A DNA stretch of 13,665 bases from CAZPLZ01 sp964587525 (GTDB lineage Bacteria; Oederibacteriota; CAKKQC01). Location of the stretch: assembly GCA_964587525.1 (NCBI GenBank), contig CAZPLZ010000091.1:1-13665 (forward strand), written 5' to 3'. Below the pieces are notes generated by a model. The model made no database searches. It saw only the letters and a list, made by a program, of their open reading frames with translations, and was not told the origin of the DNA. A program made the translations under genes and the position numbers. Shown in pieces: positions 1-6,678 of the stretch (the first letter of the stretch is position 1; each line of letters starts with the position of its first letter).

Positions 1-206
1 GAAGCGCCGGCGGATCTGACAGTGATTGGGTGCCTATGGGCATATGTTGGCATCTGCGGGCCAAAAAGTTGGCATCAATCTTGGCATCGGCCTGCTTGCA
101 GAGCGGGGGCCGCGCAGAGCCGCGGCACGGCGCCAGCGCTCCGCTCTAATCAGCGGTCGCATTCCCCGAGGCTCTCTTGCAAGGTAGAATGGCAACTTTG
201 GCTACG
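1..206. other. Left-edge region without a convincing gene
   Basis: I see no ORF here with coding character. One plus-strand frame enters from the left edge and stops at 17-19 (Lys-Arg-Arg-Arg-Ile-stop), which could be the last codons of an upstream gene, but five codons prove nothing. The motif TTGGCATC occurs three times between about 47 and 90 with uneven spacing; I could not fit it to a known promoter class. Together with the repeat copy (207-279) and the short leader up to 345, this is the non-coding space before the DUF2723 gene. Confidence 0.4.
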
Positions 207-279
207 GAGGATTTTGAGTCCTGTGTATGTTGAGCGCTGAAGTCTTCTCCCGTTCGTACTGTCTTAACGTTTGAGAACT
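207..279 (+). repeat. Degenerate 73-bp repeat, copy 1
   Basis: This aligns without gaps to 2141-2213. The left 24 bases match at 18 of 24, the middle 13 are diverged (2 of 13), and the right 36 match at 28 of 36, including a shared CTTCTCCCGT and then CGTAC. The distance from GAGGATT to CTTCTCCCG is exactly 37 bases in both copies. The left part can fold as an arm shaped like a tRNA anticodon arm (seven-base loop TTTTGAG), but I could not build a full cloverleaf. The copies are in direct orientation and flank the DUF2723 gene. Function unknown. Confidence 0.55.
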
Positions 280-345
280 GGTCGCTGGCGCCAGTGCGCT
301 TTCGGTGCCCTCCCAGTGCCCTGGAGATGCGGGTAAAGTAGGCGC

Positions 346-2094
346 ATGGCGGCAATCGTCTTCCTGGGTTGCTTCGTCTTCTACCTTGGTCTCATGGCGC
401 CCGGCATTGCGCTGGAGGACAGCGGGGAGCTCGCCACCGCAGCGGTGACCCTCTCCCTTACTCATCCGCCCGGGTACCCATTATATCTTCTTGCCGGAAA
501 ACTTTTCACGCTTCTGCCCGTTGGTTCTCCCGCGTTCCGGCTGAGCCTGTTCTCCGCCTCCTGCGCCGCGACCGCGGTGTCACTGCTCTTTGCGATTGTC
601 CGTCAGCTTGTGCCCGGACGTCCGCTGATCGCGGCGGCGAGCGCGTTCGCATGTGCTGCCGTCCCCGCGCTGACGCTCCAGGCAACGCTGGCGGACAAAT
701 ACGCCATGAACCTGGCCCTGCTCTGCGCGCTCACGTTGCTGATGCTGCGGGCGTGGCGCGACGGCCCGGGGCGCCTGCAACCCATCGCGCTCATCGTCGG
801 GCTTTCGCTGGCGCATCACATGCAGACCCTCTATCTCGCTCCCGCCCTCGCGGGGCTGTTCTGGCGGGACAGGGTGTGGCGTCGGCGACGGACCATCATG
901 CTGTTCGTCCTGTGCGTCGGGCTCGGACTTTCGCTGAAGGCCGTGGCGCTTCCACTGTTTTCGCGCGCCACCCCCTCACTGATGTCCGGCCAACTTAACA
1001 CCGCGAGCAAACTGGGCCGGTATCTTTCCGCGAGGGACTATTCCGACCGGTTCTCGGCCTTCGGTGTCGACGAAATAATCGCCCGGCTCTGGACGGATGG
1101 GCTGGTCACGATCGCCACGCAGGCCGGTCTGCCCGTTCTGTTGTTCGCCGCGCTCGGCGCATGGTACGCTTGGGATCGCGCCCGCCCCTTCCTGATTCAC
1201 GGACTGGCTGCCGCCCTGCTGGCACTCGGCCTGGTCGCCAATTTCCAGATCATCGGGGACGAGTACTATGTCCTCCCGGTTGTCGCCTGGCTCTGCGCCC
1301 TGGCCGCGCTGGGGATTGCGAAGCTCGCTGAAACCCACGGCCGCCTCCCGATGGCCGGGGCCCTGTGCCTGCTCGTGGTCGGCACACTGTGGCGCGGCCT
1401 CCCCGCGGCGGTTTTCTCCCGCTACTACGGCGCGATGGACTGGAGCCGGAACCTGCTCCACAGCGTGGAGCAGGACGCGGTCCTGGTCACCCAGCGCGAC
1501 GATGACTTCTTCCCGACTATGTACCTGCAGCGCGTATTGGCCGAACGGCCGGATGTCATTCTGGCTTTCCGCTACAACCTGACCAGGTTCTCGATTCACA
1601 CGGAAATGCAGCGCCTCCACCCAGGTTTCGTGATGCTGGACCCCAAGCTCATTCCCTGGGGGAGGGCCGTTGGCCCCGACTCGCCCCTCAACTTCTTTCT
1701 ACTTTCGCACATGGGCCGTCGGGAAGTGGCCTTCACGTACCTCGCGAGTGCCGAAACCGCGGACGGCTTTCTGCTGACACCCAAGGGTTGCGTGTTCCGG
1801 GTGGATCGAAGAGAGGCCGGCGGCAGGATATCCCGGGCATCGGAATTCGCCGCACAATTGCGTCGCTTCAGGATGCGGTCGGTCTTCGCTCCGTATGCCG
1901 CGCGTTCGCGGGCATGGGAACTGGCCTGGGCGCCTTCGGTTCTTTGGGCCCAGCTTGCAGTGCGATGGAGCGGCAGGCGAGACCAATCCGAATCCCGGGC
2001 CTGCTTCCGGCAGGCGATGCGGTATCCCTACACGTGCGTGAAGCAGCACGGTCCCGGGCAATGGGGGATCGAACGCATCGTCTACGGATTCTAA
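346..2094 (+). CDS. DUF2723-family GT-C membrane glycosyltransferase-like protein
   Basis: The 582-residue product is a polytopic inner-membrane protein. Its N-terminus has the DUF2723 signature: an Asp-Ser-Gly-Glu motif at residues 25-28 in the first extracytoplasmic loop, followed by a Thr-His-Pro-Pro-Gly-Tyr-Pro-Leu-Tyr run at 39-47. Proteins of this family have the GT-C fold and resemble protein O-mannosyltransferases that use polyprenyl-phosphate sugars; the acidic pair is the likely catalytic loop. Many hydrophobic segments follow, then a soluble C-terminal part from about residue 360 containing an Asp-Asp-Asp stretch typical of the family. An in-frame TAA at 334-336 makes ATG 346 the first ATG after a stop; the ribosome-binding site is weak. 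Sugar and acceptor cannot be inferred. The gene stands alone and is flanked by two degenerate repeats. Confidence 0.85.
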   Translation: MAAIVFLGCFVFYLGLMAPGIALEDSGELATAAVTLSLTHPPGYPLYLLAGKLFTLLPVGSPAFRLSLFSASCAATAVSLLFAIVRQLVPGRPLIAAASAFACAAVPALTLQATLADKYAMNLALLCALTLLMLRAWRDGPGRLQPIALIVGLSLAHHMQTLYLAPALAGLFWRDRVWRRRRTIMLFVLCVGLGLSLKAVALPLFSRATPSLMSGQLNTASKLGRYLSARDYSDRFSAFGVDEIIARLWTDGLVTIATQAGLPVLLFAALGAWYAWDRARPFLIHGLAAALLALGLVANFQIIGDEYYVLPVVAWLCALAALGIAKLAETHGRLPMAGALCLLVVGTLWRGLPAAVFSRYYGAMDWSRNLLHSVEQDAVLVTQRDDDFFPTMYLQRVLAERPDVILAFRYNLTRFSIHTEMQRLHPGFVMLDPKLIPWGRAVGPDSPLNFFLLSHMGRREVAFTYLASAETADGFLLTPKGCVFRVDRREAGGRISRASEFAAQLRRFRMRSVFAPYAARSRAWELAWAPSVLWAQLAVRWSGRRDQSESRACFRQAMRYPYTCVKQHGPGQWGIERIVYGF

Positions 2095-2138
2095 GTGCTG
2101 TCTGGTACCGGGCCGACGCCCCGATCGCGTCGTGAGGT

Positions 2139-2159
2139 CAGAGGATTGTTAATCCTCTG
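2139..2159 (+). terminator. Hairpin downstream of the DUF2723 gene
   Basis: A perfect 9-bp stem (CAGAGGATT pairing with AATCCTCTG) with a GTT loop starts 44 bases after the stop codon. It lacks a T-tract, so intrinsic termination is uncertain. The same bases form the left part of repeat copy 2 and mimic a tRNA-Asn anticodon arm (stem GAGGA/TCCTC, loop TTGTTAA). The outer bases GGTCA (2136-2140) and TGACC (2165-2169) are also complementary. Confidence 0.4.
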
Positions 2160-2213
2160 CGTGTGACCGCCACCATACTTCTCCCGTACGTACCCGCTTA
2201 ACTCCTGAAAACT
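2141..2213 (+). repeat. Degenerate 73-bp repeat, copy 2
   Basis: This is the partner of 207-279, in direct orientation with identical internal spacing. It begins in the hairpin after the DUF2723 gene and its right end overlaps the last five codons and the stop (2198-2200, minus strand) of the nuclease-like gene, so that gene's C-terminus is written in repeat sequence. This suggests that whatever placed the repeat here truncated the neighbour. Confidence 0.55.
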
Positions 2214-2884
2214 CGTACCTCGGAGTAGTGTATGAGAAGGAGCGCGGAGATGCTTCTGCGGCAGAGTTGGAGAGCTCCCTGGCGGTCGTAGCGGAAGAAC
2301 ACGCAGTCACTGAGTCCGCTAATCCGGTGTGTGTCCCGCCCATGAAGGCTCAAAGCGGATACTAGGTCGCTCGTAAGGAGAGTTTCTGCGAAATCTCCGT
2401 CCAAGAAAATCTGGCCGAGTGTGTGATCTGTGACGATGGCAACCACTCGGGGCGCGTTCTTGTTCCCCACCTGACGTGTCTTTGCGATAACGCTTCGGTG
2501 AATCAGTCTGGTTATGGGGGCAACCTGTTGCATGGTTTCGAGTTTGCGGTTGAAGTGCGCGTGTTTGTCGACAGCGTCTGCGCCGAGAGAAGTCACTTCG
2601 AGAAAGAAACAGTCATCGCCTTTTGTGCAGGAGAAATCAGGACCACCTTTAGCTCCATGGGCGCAGACGGGAGTGTACCCCTGTTTGCGAACAAACCAGG
2701 CAACAAGTGCTTCTGCCCGAGCCGCTTCTGGACGTGAGGCTAGTTGTCTGCGGAAGTGAACACCTGATGCAGGGCGGTGTTTGCTGAGATGACGTTGATG
2801 GTTCGCTACGATGCGTTTGAGTCGTTTTCCACTGTGGAAATGGTATTTAAGTCTCTTTCGAGTGTCGTCAGGTACGACCGGCAT
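2198..2884 (-). CDS. PD-(D/E)XK-like nuclease-fold protein, possibly C-terminally truncated
   Basis: The 228-residue soluble protein has a basic N-terminal segment (Lys/Arg/His-rich, residues 9-50). A central region then reads like the PD-(D/E)XK core: a helix with Arg-Ala-Glu-Ala near residue 57, Gly-Pro-Asp-Phe near 81-84, and Phe-Leu-Glu-Val-Thr-Ser near 93-98. Glu, then Asp, then Glu-x-Thr fits that fold, with Thr where the classical Lys would be. I do not recognise a named family. The start lies 13 bases after the stop of the small gene 2898-3205 on the same strand, implying co-transcription. The last residues are encoded within repeat copy 2, so the natural C-terminus may be lost. Nuclease activity is inferred from motifs only. 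A defence or mobile-element role is possible but unproven. Confidence 0.6.
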   Translation of the reverse strand: MPVVPDDTRKRLKYHFHSGKRLKRIVANHQRHLSKHRPASGVHFRRQLASRPEAARAEALVAWFVRKQGYTPVCAHGAKGGPDFSCTKGDDCFFLEVTSLGADAVDKHAHFNRKLETMQQVAPITRLIHRSVIAKTRQVGNKNAPRVVAIVTDHTLGQIFLDGDFAETLLTSDLVSALSLHGRDTHRISGLSDCVFFRYDRQGALQLCRRSISALLLIHYSEVRVFRS

Positions 2885-2897
2885 GTCAAAAGCGCGC

Positions 2898-3205
2898 CTA
2901 CCGAAGCATCAGGCGTAGATTGTCGACAAGAAGTGTCAGGTTGGCGAGCAGGGCGGAAGCTGACCTCGTGAATCCTGCATAGTCAGGGGTTGGTGCTATG
3001 GGGCAGCCGAGCAGGAAGTGTTGCTCAGCCCCCGGACTGAAGCTCCGCAATCCAGTGCGTGTTTCCGAAATCCATCTATTGACGCGCACGGTAACGTCCT
3101 GGACTCTAGCCTCAGGTTCACCTCGGAGGTTGCGGACCTCGGCGAGAAGGGCGCCTCCCGCGTTTATTCGTCCACAGCTGTTTCAATGCGTTCCCCGTTC
3201 TTCAT
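2898..3205 (-). pseudogene. Small helical protein gene with a frameshift near 3166
   Basis: An ATG at 3205 follows an excellent ribosome-binding site (AGGAGGTG, reverse complement of 3211-3218, five bases before the start). It encodes 13 residues ending Val-Asp-Glu, then TAA at 3166-3164. One extra base at this point would join it to the next frame, which continues Ile-Asn-Ala-Gly-Gly-Ala for about 89 more residues to a TAG at 2898. The combined product of about 102 residues is smoothly helical, so I read it as one gene with a one-base deletion or an assembly error. The alternative is a shorter protein from GTG 3089. No family recognised. It lies immediately upstream of the nuclease-like gene, probably as the first gene of that operon. 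Confidence 0.5.
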
Positions 3206-3400
3206 AGTTCCACCTCCTCACAGGACACATGAGGGCATGGAGGGTGAGAGAAAGCAAGTGGTTAGTGGCCTTGGAAAAATTATGACAGTTGCGAACGATC
3301 ATACGGGGGCTCGATTACACACGGGCACCCATCTTTTGATGTTGACGGTCCCGAGGTGTTTGCTTCTTGACTTCTTCCTGCTAGATTACCTGTAAACGTC

Positions 3401-3462
3401 CCCCCCTGATAACAAGAGCCCCTGGGCTCTGTCTAGCCTTACGGCTAGGGTAGTCAGGGGGG
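3401..3462. repeat. Three-way-junction inverted-repeat structure
   Basis: An outer 9-bp perfect stem (CCCCCCTGA at 3401-3409 with TCAGGGGGG at 3454-3462) encloses two separate perfect hairpins. The first is AGAGCC (3415-3420), loop CCTG, GGCTCT (3425-3430). The second is CTAGCC (3433-3438), loop TTAC, GGCTAG (3443-3448). All 21 base pairs are Watson-Crick. It is followed by an AT-rich stretch (about 3463-3480). It could be a structured small RNA, a double-stranded terminator, or the folded end of a mobile element. The sequence does not decide between these. Confidence 0.65.
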
Positions 3463-3582
3463 TCATTATTTATAGGGATAGTATTCGACAGAGCCCTTCT
3501 CAAAGATTGGAAATTCCGACTGGATCATGTGTTTCACGATCTTAACGATTGTTCCATGACGACCGGCGGCATAAAAAAGGAA

Positions 3583-3588
3583 TATAAT
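3583..3588 (+). promoter_or_regulatory. Perfect -10 element (TATAAT) before the 82-residue ORF
   Basis: TATAAT lies 11 bases upstream of ATG 3600. Transcription would start around 3594-3596 and leave a leader of only about five bases. I see no good -35 at 16-18 bases; the nearest candidate, TGACGA at 3557-3562, is 20 bases away. There is no Shine-Dalgarno close enough to the ATG, which agrees with a near-leaderless message. Confidence 0.35.
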
Positions 3589-3599
3589 CCTGCCTACAT

Positions 3600-3848
3600 A
3601 TGCCGGATCGTGTCATTTTCAACATTGCTATCCCCTGGACCGATGAGTTCACTGGCATCGTTCACCCGCTCGCCAAGCTGCGTGAGTGGTTTTTCCGCAC
3701 TGCAGATCTTCCTATTTGTAAAGGCGGCTCCGTTATCGGGGTAGGCCTCTTCGGGGTCTGGTACGACAATGACCGCCCACCTGAGGAGAACCCTCTCGAG
3801 GACTACAGCAACTGGTACAAGTTTGGTGTGTTCGGAGCCGCCGGTTAG
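3600..3848 (+). CDS. Unrecognised 82-residue protein
   Basis: The product is small, probably soluble, and has protein-like composition: aromatic clusters around residues 13, 31-32 and 54-55 and an acidic, Pro-rich stretch near 58-68. I do not recognise a family. An in-frame TAA at 3585-3587 fixes ATG 3600 as the first start; AGGAA at 3578-3582 is too far away to serve it, while TATAAT lies just upstream. The gene ends two bases before the palindromic promoter of the helix-turn-helix gene. A minus-strand ORF of similar length overlaps it but looks less protein-like. It may be a fragment or a small partner of the downstream regulator. Confidence 0.4.
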   Translation: MPDRVIFNIAIPWTDEFTGIVHPLAKLREWFFRTADLPICKGGSVIGVGLFGVWYDNDRPPEENPLEDYSNWYKFGVFGAAG

Positions 3849-3850
3849 AA

Positions 3851-3926
3851 GTTGACAAATGTCAACCTCAGTGGTAGGATACATTCGTCAACCTCAGGTT
3901 AGGCTTGATTGAGCCGAGAGGTTAAC
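3851..3926 (+). promoter_or_regulatory. Operator-like repeats GTCAACCTCA
   Basis: GTCAACCTCA occurs exactly at 3861-3870 and 3887-3896. Its inverted core GTTGAC is at 3851-3856, and the related inverted GAGGTTAAC is at 3918-3926. The sites are spaced across the promoter and the leader of the next gene. The product of that gene is a likely DNA-binding protein, so autoregulation is the simplest explanation. Confidence 0.5.
3852..3880 (+). promoter_or_regulatory. Promoter of the helix-turn-helix gene
   Basis: A perfect -35 (TTGACA, 3852-3857) and a good -10 (TAGGAT, 3875-3880) are separated by the ideal 17 bases, predicting a start near 3887. The -35 is embedded in the palindrome GTTGACAAATGTCAAC (3851-3866), so a bound repressor would cover it. 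Confidence 0.65.
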
Positions 3927-3943
3927 GTGGAGGCCACTGGGTC

Positions 3944-4534
3944 ATGAAGTGCTATGCGTTACTCGATGGGACGAGGGTCGATCTGGGCAGCCTGTCATCT
4001 TCCGAACAAGCCTTCCTGCGTGCCCTTCGTCGGATGGCCCAACAGAAGATCAGCTACTTTGAGATCGCCCGGGCCGCGGTCGGGCCAGGGTCACCGGCGC
4101 TTGGGGGGCGGCAGACCATCAACCGTCATGTGGCGGCCGCTCCGATCTACCGTGTGGCGGAGGACATTGCGACCCGTGCTGGGATCAAGCAGGAACTGAT
4201 CTTGGCCCCTGAGTTTGAGCACCGACGCGCTGAGTTCCCTACGGACGGGTCGCATATGAGCGCGACTCAAGCGGCGGCGTTCATCAGTATTTCACGGGCT
4301 GCCGTACACAAGGCGGTCAATGCTGGAACACTCAAGGCGCTGCGCATTGGCAACGTCACCGTGATCAACAAACAGTCGGCCCTCGCCTACCGTCAACGTC
4401 GGGAAGCGGCTCGCGAGCGGCTTACTGAGGCCAGTAGGACCACCCAGGATGCCGTATCGAGACTCTCCAAGAGGGCCGAGGCCAAGGTCGTGAAGACGCT
4501 AGGCAACACACAGCGTATGACGGGCACTGTGTGA
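3944..4534 (+). CDS. Helix-turn-helix (excisionase/MerR-like) DNA-binding protein
   Basis: The 196-residue protein has an excisionase-type winged helix in its second half. Residues 105-150 show the pattern Ser-Ala-x-x-Ala-Ala, Ile-Ser-x-x-Ala-Val-x-x-Ala-Val, Gly-x-Leu-x-Ala-x-Arg-Ile-Gly, then Ala-Tyr-Arg. The N-terminal half (about 18-85) is helical and may hold a second DNA-binding or oligomerisation domain. The C-terminal tail is a charged helix (150-185). ATG 3944 is preceded by GGAGG (3929-3933). The promoter and leader carry repeated GTCAACCTCA sites, so it probably controls its own synthesis. It may regulate nearby accessory genes or act as a recombination directionality factor. No integrase is visible. 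Confidence 0.65.
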   Translation: MKCYALLDGTRVDLGSLSSSEQAFLRALRRMAQQKISYFEIARAAVGPGSPALGGRQTINRHVAAAPIYRVAEDIATRAGIKQELILAPEFEHRRAEFPTDGSHMSATQAAAFISISRAAVHKAVNAGTLKALRIGNVTVINKQSALAYRQRREAARERLTEASRTTQDAVSRLSKRAEAKVVKTLGNTQRMTGTV

Positions 4535-4659
4535 GCGAATAAAAGGTCAGCAGGGAAACTCAAGTCGGCGTTCTCCCGTGCGAGTGTTTTAGTATAAATC
4601 GATACAGGGGTACGGTTTAGCACTGTCCGCGTCCTGTTAGGGTATGATGCGTGCGAAAC

Positions 4660-5415
4660 GTGAGAAGACTGGAGAATAAAAGGGCCATCGTCACCGGAGC
4701 GGGCTCGGGTATTGGCAGAGCCATCGCGGAACGGTTCATCGAAGAAGGTGCGCGGGTCCTTGTCGCGGATATCAAGCTTGAGGATGCGAACCGGGTCGCC
4801 ACCCAGCTTGGCGAGCGCGCATTGGCGCATCGCGTCGATGTCACCCGGTCAGACCAGGTGCGGGACATGATCACGCACGTGCAGCGGGCCTGGGGCGGTC
4901 TCGACATCATGGTCAATAACGCCGGCACCGCCGTGGCGGCGACGGTGGTGGACACGAGCGAAGAAGACTGGCAGCACATTATCGATGTCAATCTCAAGGG
5001 CGTGTTTCTGGGAATGAAGTATGCCATTCCTGTTATCCGGGAGAGCGGGGGTGGATCCATTATCAACACCGCCTCCATCGCTTCCCTGGTGGGTCTGACC
5101 GAACGCGCCGCCTACTGCGCCGCCAAAGGCGGGATCCTGGCTCTCACCCGCGCGGCGGCCATGGACCATGTGGGCGAGGGCGTGAGGATTAACTGTATTG
5201 CTCCGGGCACCACCGACACCCCCTGGATCGCCCGCATCACCGCCAGTACCAAGGACCCCGAAGCCACCAAGACGGCCATGCGTGCCCGCCAGCCTCACGG
5301 CCGGTTTGTCAAACCGGAGGAAATTGCCGCTATGGCCGCCTATCTTGCGTCCGACGAAGCGGCCTCAGTCATTGGAGCTGCGATGGTCGTGGATGGCGGG
5401 ATGACCGCCAGGTGA
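4660..5415 (+). CDS. Short-chain dehydrogenase/reductase (SDR), classical type
   Basis: From GTG 4660 the product is 251 residues, the usual length for classical SDRs. The NAD(P)-binding motif Thr-Gly-Ala-Gly-Ser-Gly-Ile-Gly is at 12-19, Asn-Asn-Ala-Gly at 86-89, the catalytic Asn at 111, Ser at 139, Tyr at 152 and Lys at 156. Asp37 after the second strand favours NAD(H). The C-terminal Val-Asp-Gly-Gly is typical. GTG 4651 is also in frame, but the family usually begins just before the Arg-Leu-Glu-Asn-Lys strand, so I prefer 4660. The aldo/keto-reductase-like gene starts 11 bases downstream, suggesting a two-gene catabolic or oxidation unit. Substrate not inferable. Confidence 0.88.
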   Translation: MRRLENKRAIVTGAGSGIGRAIAERFIEEGARVLVADIKLEDANRVATQLGERALAHRVDVTRSDQVRDMITHVQRAWGGLDIMVNNAGTAVAATVVDTSEEDWQHIIDVNLKGVFLGMKYAIPVIRESGGGSIINTASIASLVGLTERAAYCAAKGGILALTRAAAMDHVGEGVRINCIAPGTTDTPWIARITASTKDPEATKTAMRARQPHGRFVKPEEIAAMAAYLASDEAASVIGAAMVVDGGMTAR

Positions 5416-5426
5416 CGTCGTAAGCG

Positions 5427-6389
5427 TTGCGTTATAAGTCGTTAGGGAAGACCAATGTTGAACTTTCCTGTTTTGGCCTGGGCGGGCACGAGTTCCTGCC
5501 GGATGGCCGCTCGCGTGGCTTCAATGAGGATTTCAAGCGGGCCGTAACTCCAGGAGAACTATTTGAGGGTTTTGGTGGTGAAAGGCGCCGAGCGGTCATG
5601 GCTGCCGCACATGAAGCGGGCATCAATTTCTTTGACGCCACCATCGATTCGGAAAAGGAGGCGCTTGGCCGTAATTTTAAGGCCCTGCCACCACCTCGTG
5701 AAGTCTATGTCCAGACCAGGCCAGAGGGTATGGTGTACACCAACAACCCTGAAGACAAACACAACTGGAGAATGGCTGAGTACAAGCTGCTCCAGCCTGA
5801 GGTGCGCCGGATCCTTGACCTGCTGGGCCGCCGCCGGATAGACTTTTTAAACTTTGGCTTCCTGGCTTCCGCCCTTGACCATGACCCTCACTACCTTACG
5901 AAGATCGCGCACAACATTAAGAGCCTTAAGGATGAGGGTCTGATCCGCTTCGCCTGTGCTGATAATTTTTCAGGGGAAGCGACCTACCTCAGGCAGATTG
6001 AGACCGGTTGTTTTGATGCGATCTTCATTAATTTCAATTTCGCCGACGATGGTGGTGAGCGCCGGGTGCTGCCGGTGGCTGCCGAGCGCGGCCTCGGCGT
6101 CTTTTGCCGTGAAGCCTTTATGAAAGGCGCTCTCTTCACAATGGGGGGGGAGGCGGGTTTCACCGACCGCAAGCAATTGGCTCAAATCTCCCTCAAGTGG
6201 ATCTTGGCGCATCAAGAGGTCACCACGATTGTTGTTGGGATTGACCATCCCCAGCAGCTTGCCGACAACCTGGAAGCGCTTGAGCAACCGACCCTCACAG
6301 ATGACGACCGAAAGGTCTTGGACGCCCTCAAGGCTACCCGTTCCTACCGGGAGTATCACGACGGCAGGTTGAAGAATATTTCCAGATGA
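5427..6389 (+). CDS. Aldo/keto reductase-like protein with altered catalytic tetrad
   Basis: The 320-residue protein follows the AKR barrel pattern. It opens with the usual Leu-Gly-Lys-Thr strand, has Asn-Phe-Phe-Asp at 67-70, and ends with a Val-Gly-Ile-Asp-x-Pro-x-Gln-Leu-x-x-Asn segment near 275-285 typical of the cofactor end. A family reader expects Asp-Tyr-Lys-His. Asp70 is present, the Tyr-Gly segment is missing, the Lys position is Arg98, and the His position is Gly144 by my alignment. It may be non-catalytic, or catalyse something different. TTG 5427 is the only start that fits: an in-frame TAA lies at 5421-5423, and AGGTGA at the end of the SDR gene can serve as ribosome-binding site. 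Its 3' end overlaps the convergent GIY-YIG gene by 56 bases. Confidence 0.75.
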   Translation: MRYKSLGKTNVELSCFGLGGHEFLPDGRSRGFNEDFKRAVTPGELFEGFGGERRRAVMAAAHEAGINFFDATIDSEKEALGRNFKALPPPREVYVQTRPEGMVYTNNPEDKHNWRMAEYKLLQPEVRRILDLLGRRRIDFLNFGFLASALDHDPHYLTKIAHNIKSLKDEGLIRFACADNFSGEATYLRQIETGCFDAIFINFNFADDGGERRVLPVAAERGLGVFCREAFMKGALFTMGGEAGFTDRKQLAQISLKWILAHQEVTTIVVGIDHPQQLADNLEALEQPTLTDDDRKVLDALKATRSYREYHDGRLKNISR

Positions 6390-6669
6390 AGGCCGCCTTC
6401 TGCTGGTGAGTTAGCCGCTTAAGTTCAATTTCCCGGCGCATGGCACTACGTTGCGTGGGGTGGCGTTCGCGATGGACTAGCCGCACCGGAAGCTTGGCGC
6501 GCGTATACTTCGACGCGATGCCGTCCCGGTGCGCCTTCAGCCGCTTCGGAAGATCAGGGGTGTAGCCGCAGTAGTAACTTCCGTCCCGGCACCGGAGCAC
6601 ATAGACATAATACACGCGTGACTTCAGAGAGCGGCTTCCAGCGCATGTTTCAGCCGCCGGGCGCGCCAC
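6334..6669 (-). CDS. GIY-YIG domain protein, UPF0213 type
   Basis: The 111-residue product carries one GIY-YIG nuclease-like domain. The first strand reads Tyr-Tyr-Val-Tyr-Val-Leu-Arg-Cys (20-27), the second Tyr-Cys-Gly-Tyr-Thr (33-37), followed by an Arg in Lys-Arg-Leu (42-44), Lys-Tyr-Thr (54-56) and the metal-binding Glu in Arg-Glu-Ile-Glu (79-82). Small stand-alone proteins of this type are widespread; their substrate is mostly unknown, with DNA repair roles suggested for relatives. GTG 6669 starts nine bases after the regulator's stop, so the two are probably co-transcribed. Homology begins near residue 18, so a later GTG at codon 19 is possible. Its end overlaps the opposing AKR gene. 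Confidence 0.78.
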   Translation of the reverse strand: MARPAAETCAGSRSLKSRVYYVYVLRCRDGSYYCGYTPDLPKRLKAHRDGIASKYTRAKLPVRLVHRERHPTQRSAMRREIELKRLTHQQKAAFIWKYSSTCRRDTPGRNG

Positions 6670-6678
6670 GTCCCCGAG

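Larger units (their letters stand above)
3206..3599. other. Non-coding region between divergent accessory genes
   Basis: Apart from the ribosome-binding site of the minus-strand small gene, the three-arm structure at 3401-3462 and the TATAAT at 3583-3588, I see no gene here. The plus-strand ORF that crosses it (3018-3395) overlaps the better-supported minus-strand gene and has no protein-like character. On the minus strand, CATAAT upstream of the small gene resembles a -10 element but lacks a convincing -35. Confidence 0.45.

Noticed and set aside
47..100. Sigma-54 promoter from TTGGCATC repeats
   Set aside because: No GG-N10-GC spacing fits; the closest match is three to four bases off.
207..279. 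tRNA gene suggested by the anticodon-like arm (also 2141-2213)
   Set aside because: I could not form acceptor and T arms, and no TTCRA-type T loop sits at the right distance; only the anticodon-like arm fits.
207..279. Integron attC site
   Set aside because: GTTRRRY- and YYYYAAC-like 7-mers are present in copy 1 but in the inverse order to attC, and copy 2 lacks the pair.
3018..3395. Plus-strand 125-residue ORF
   Set aside because: It overlaps the minus-strand small gene with a strong ribosome-binding site, has no motif and has low-complexity, shadow-like composition.
4568..4600. Third copy of the 73-bp repeat (GTTCTCCCGTGCGAG)
   Set aside because: Only about ten contiguous bases agree and the upstream hairpin is missing at the expected 37-base distance.
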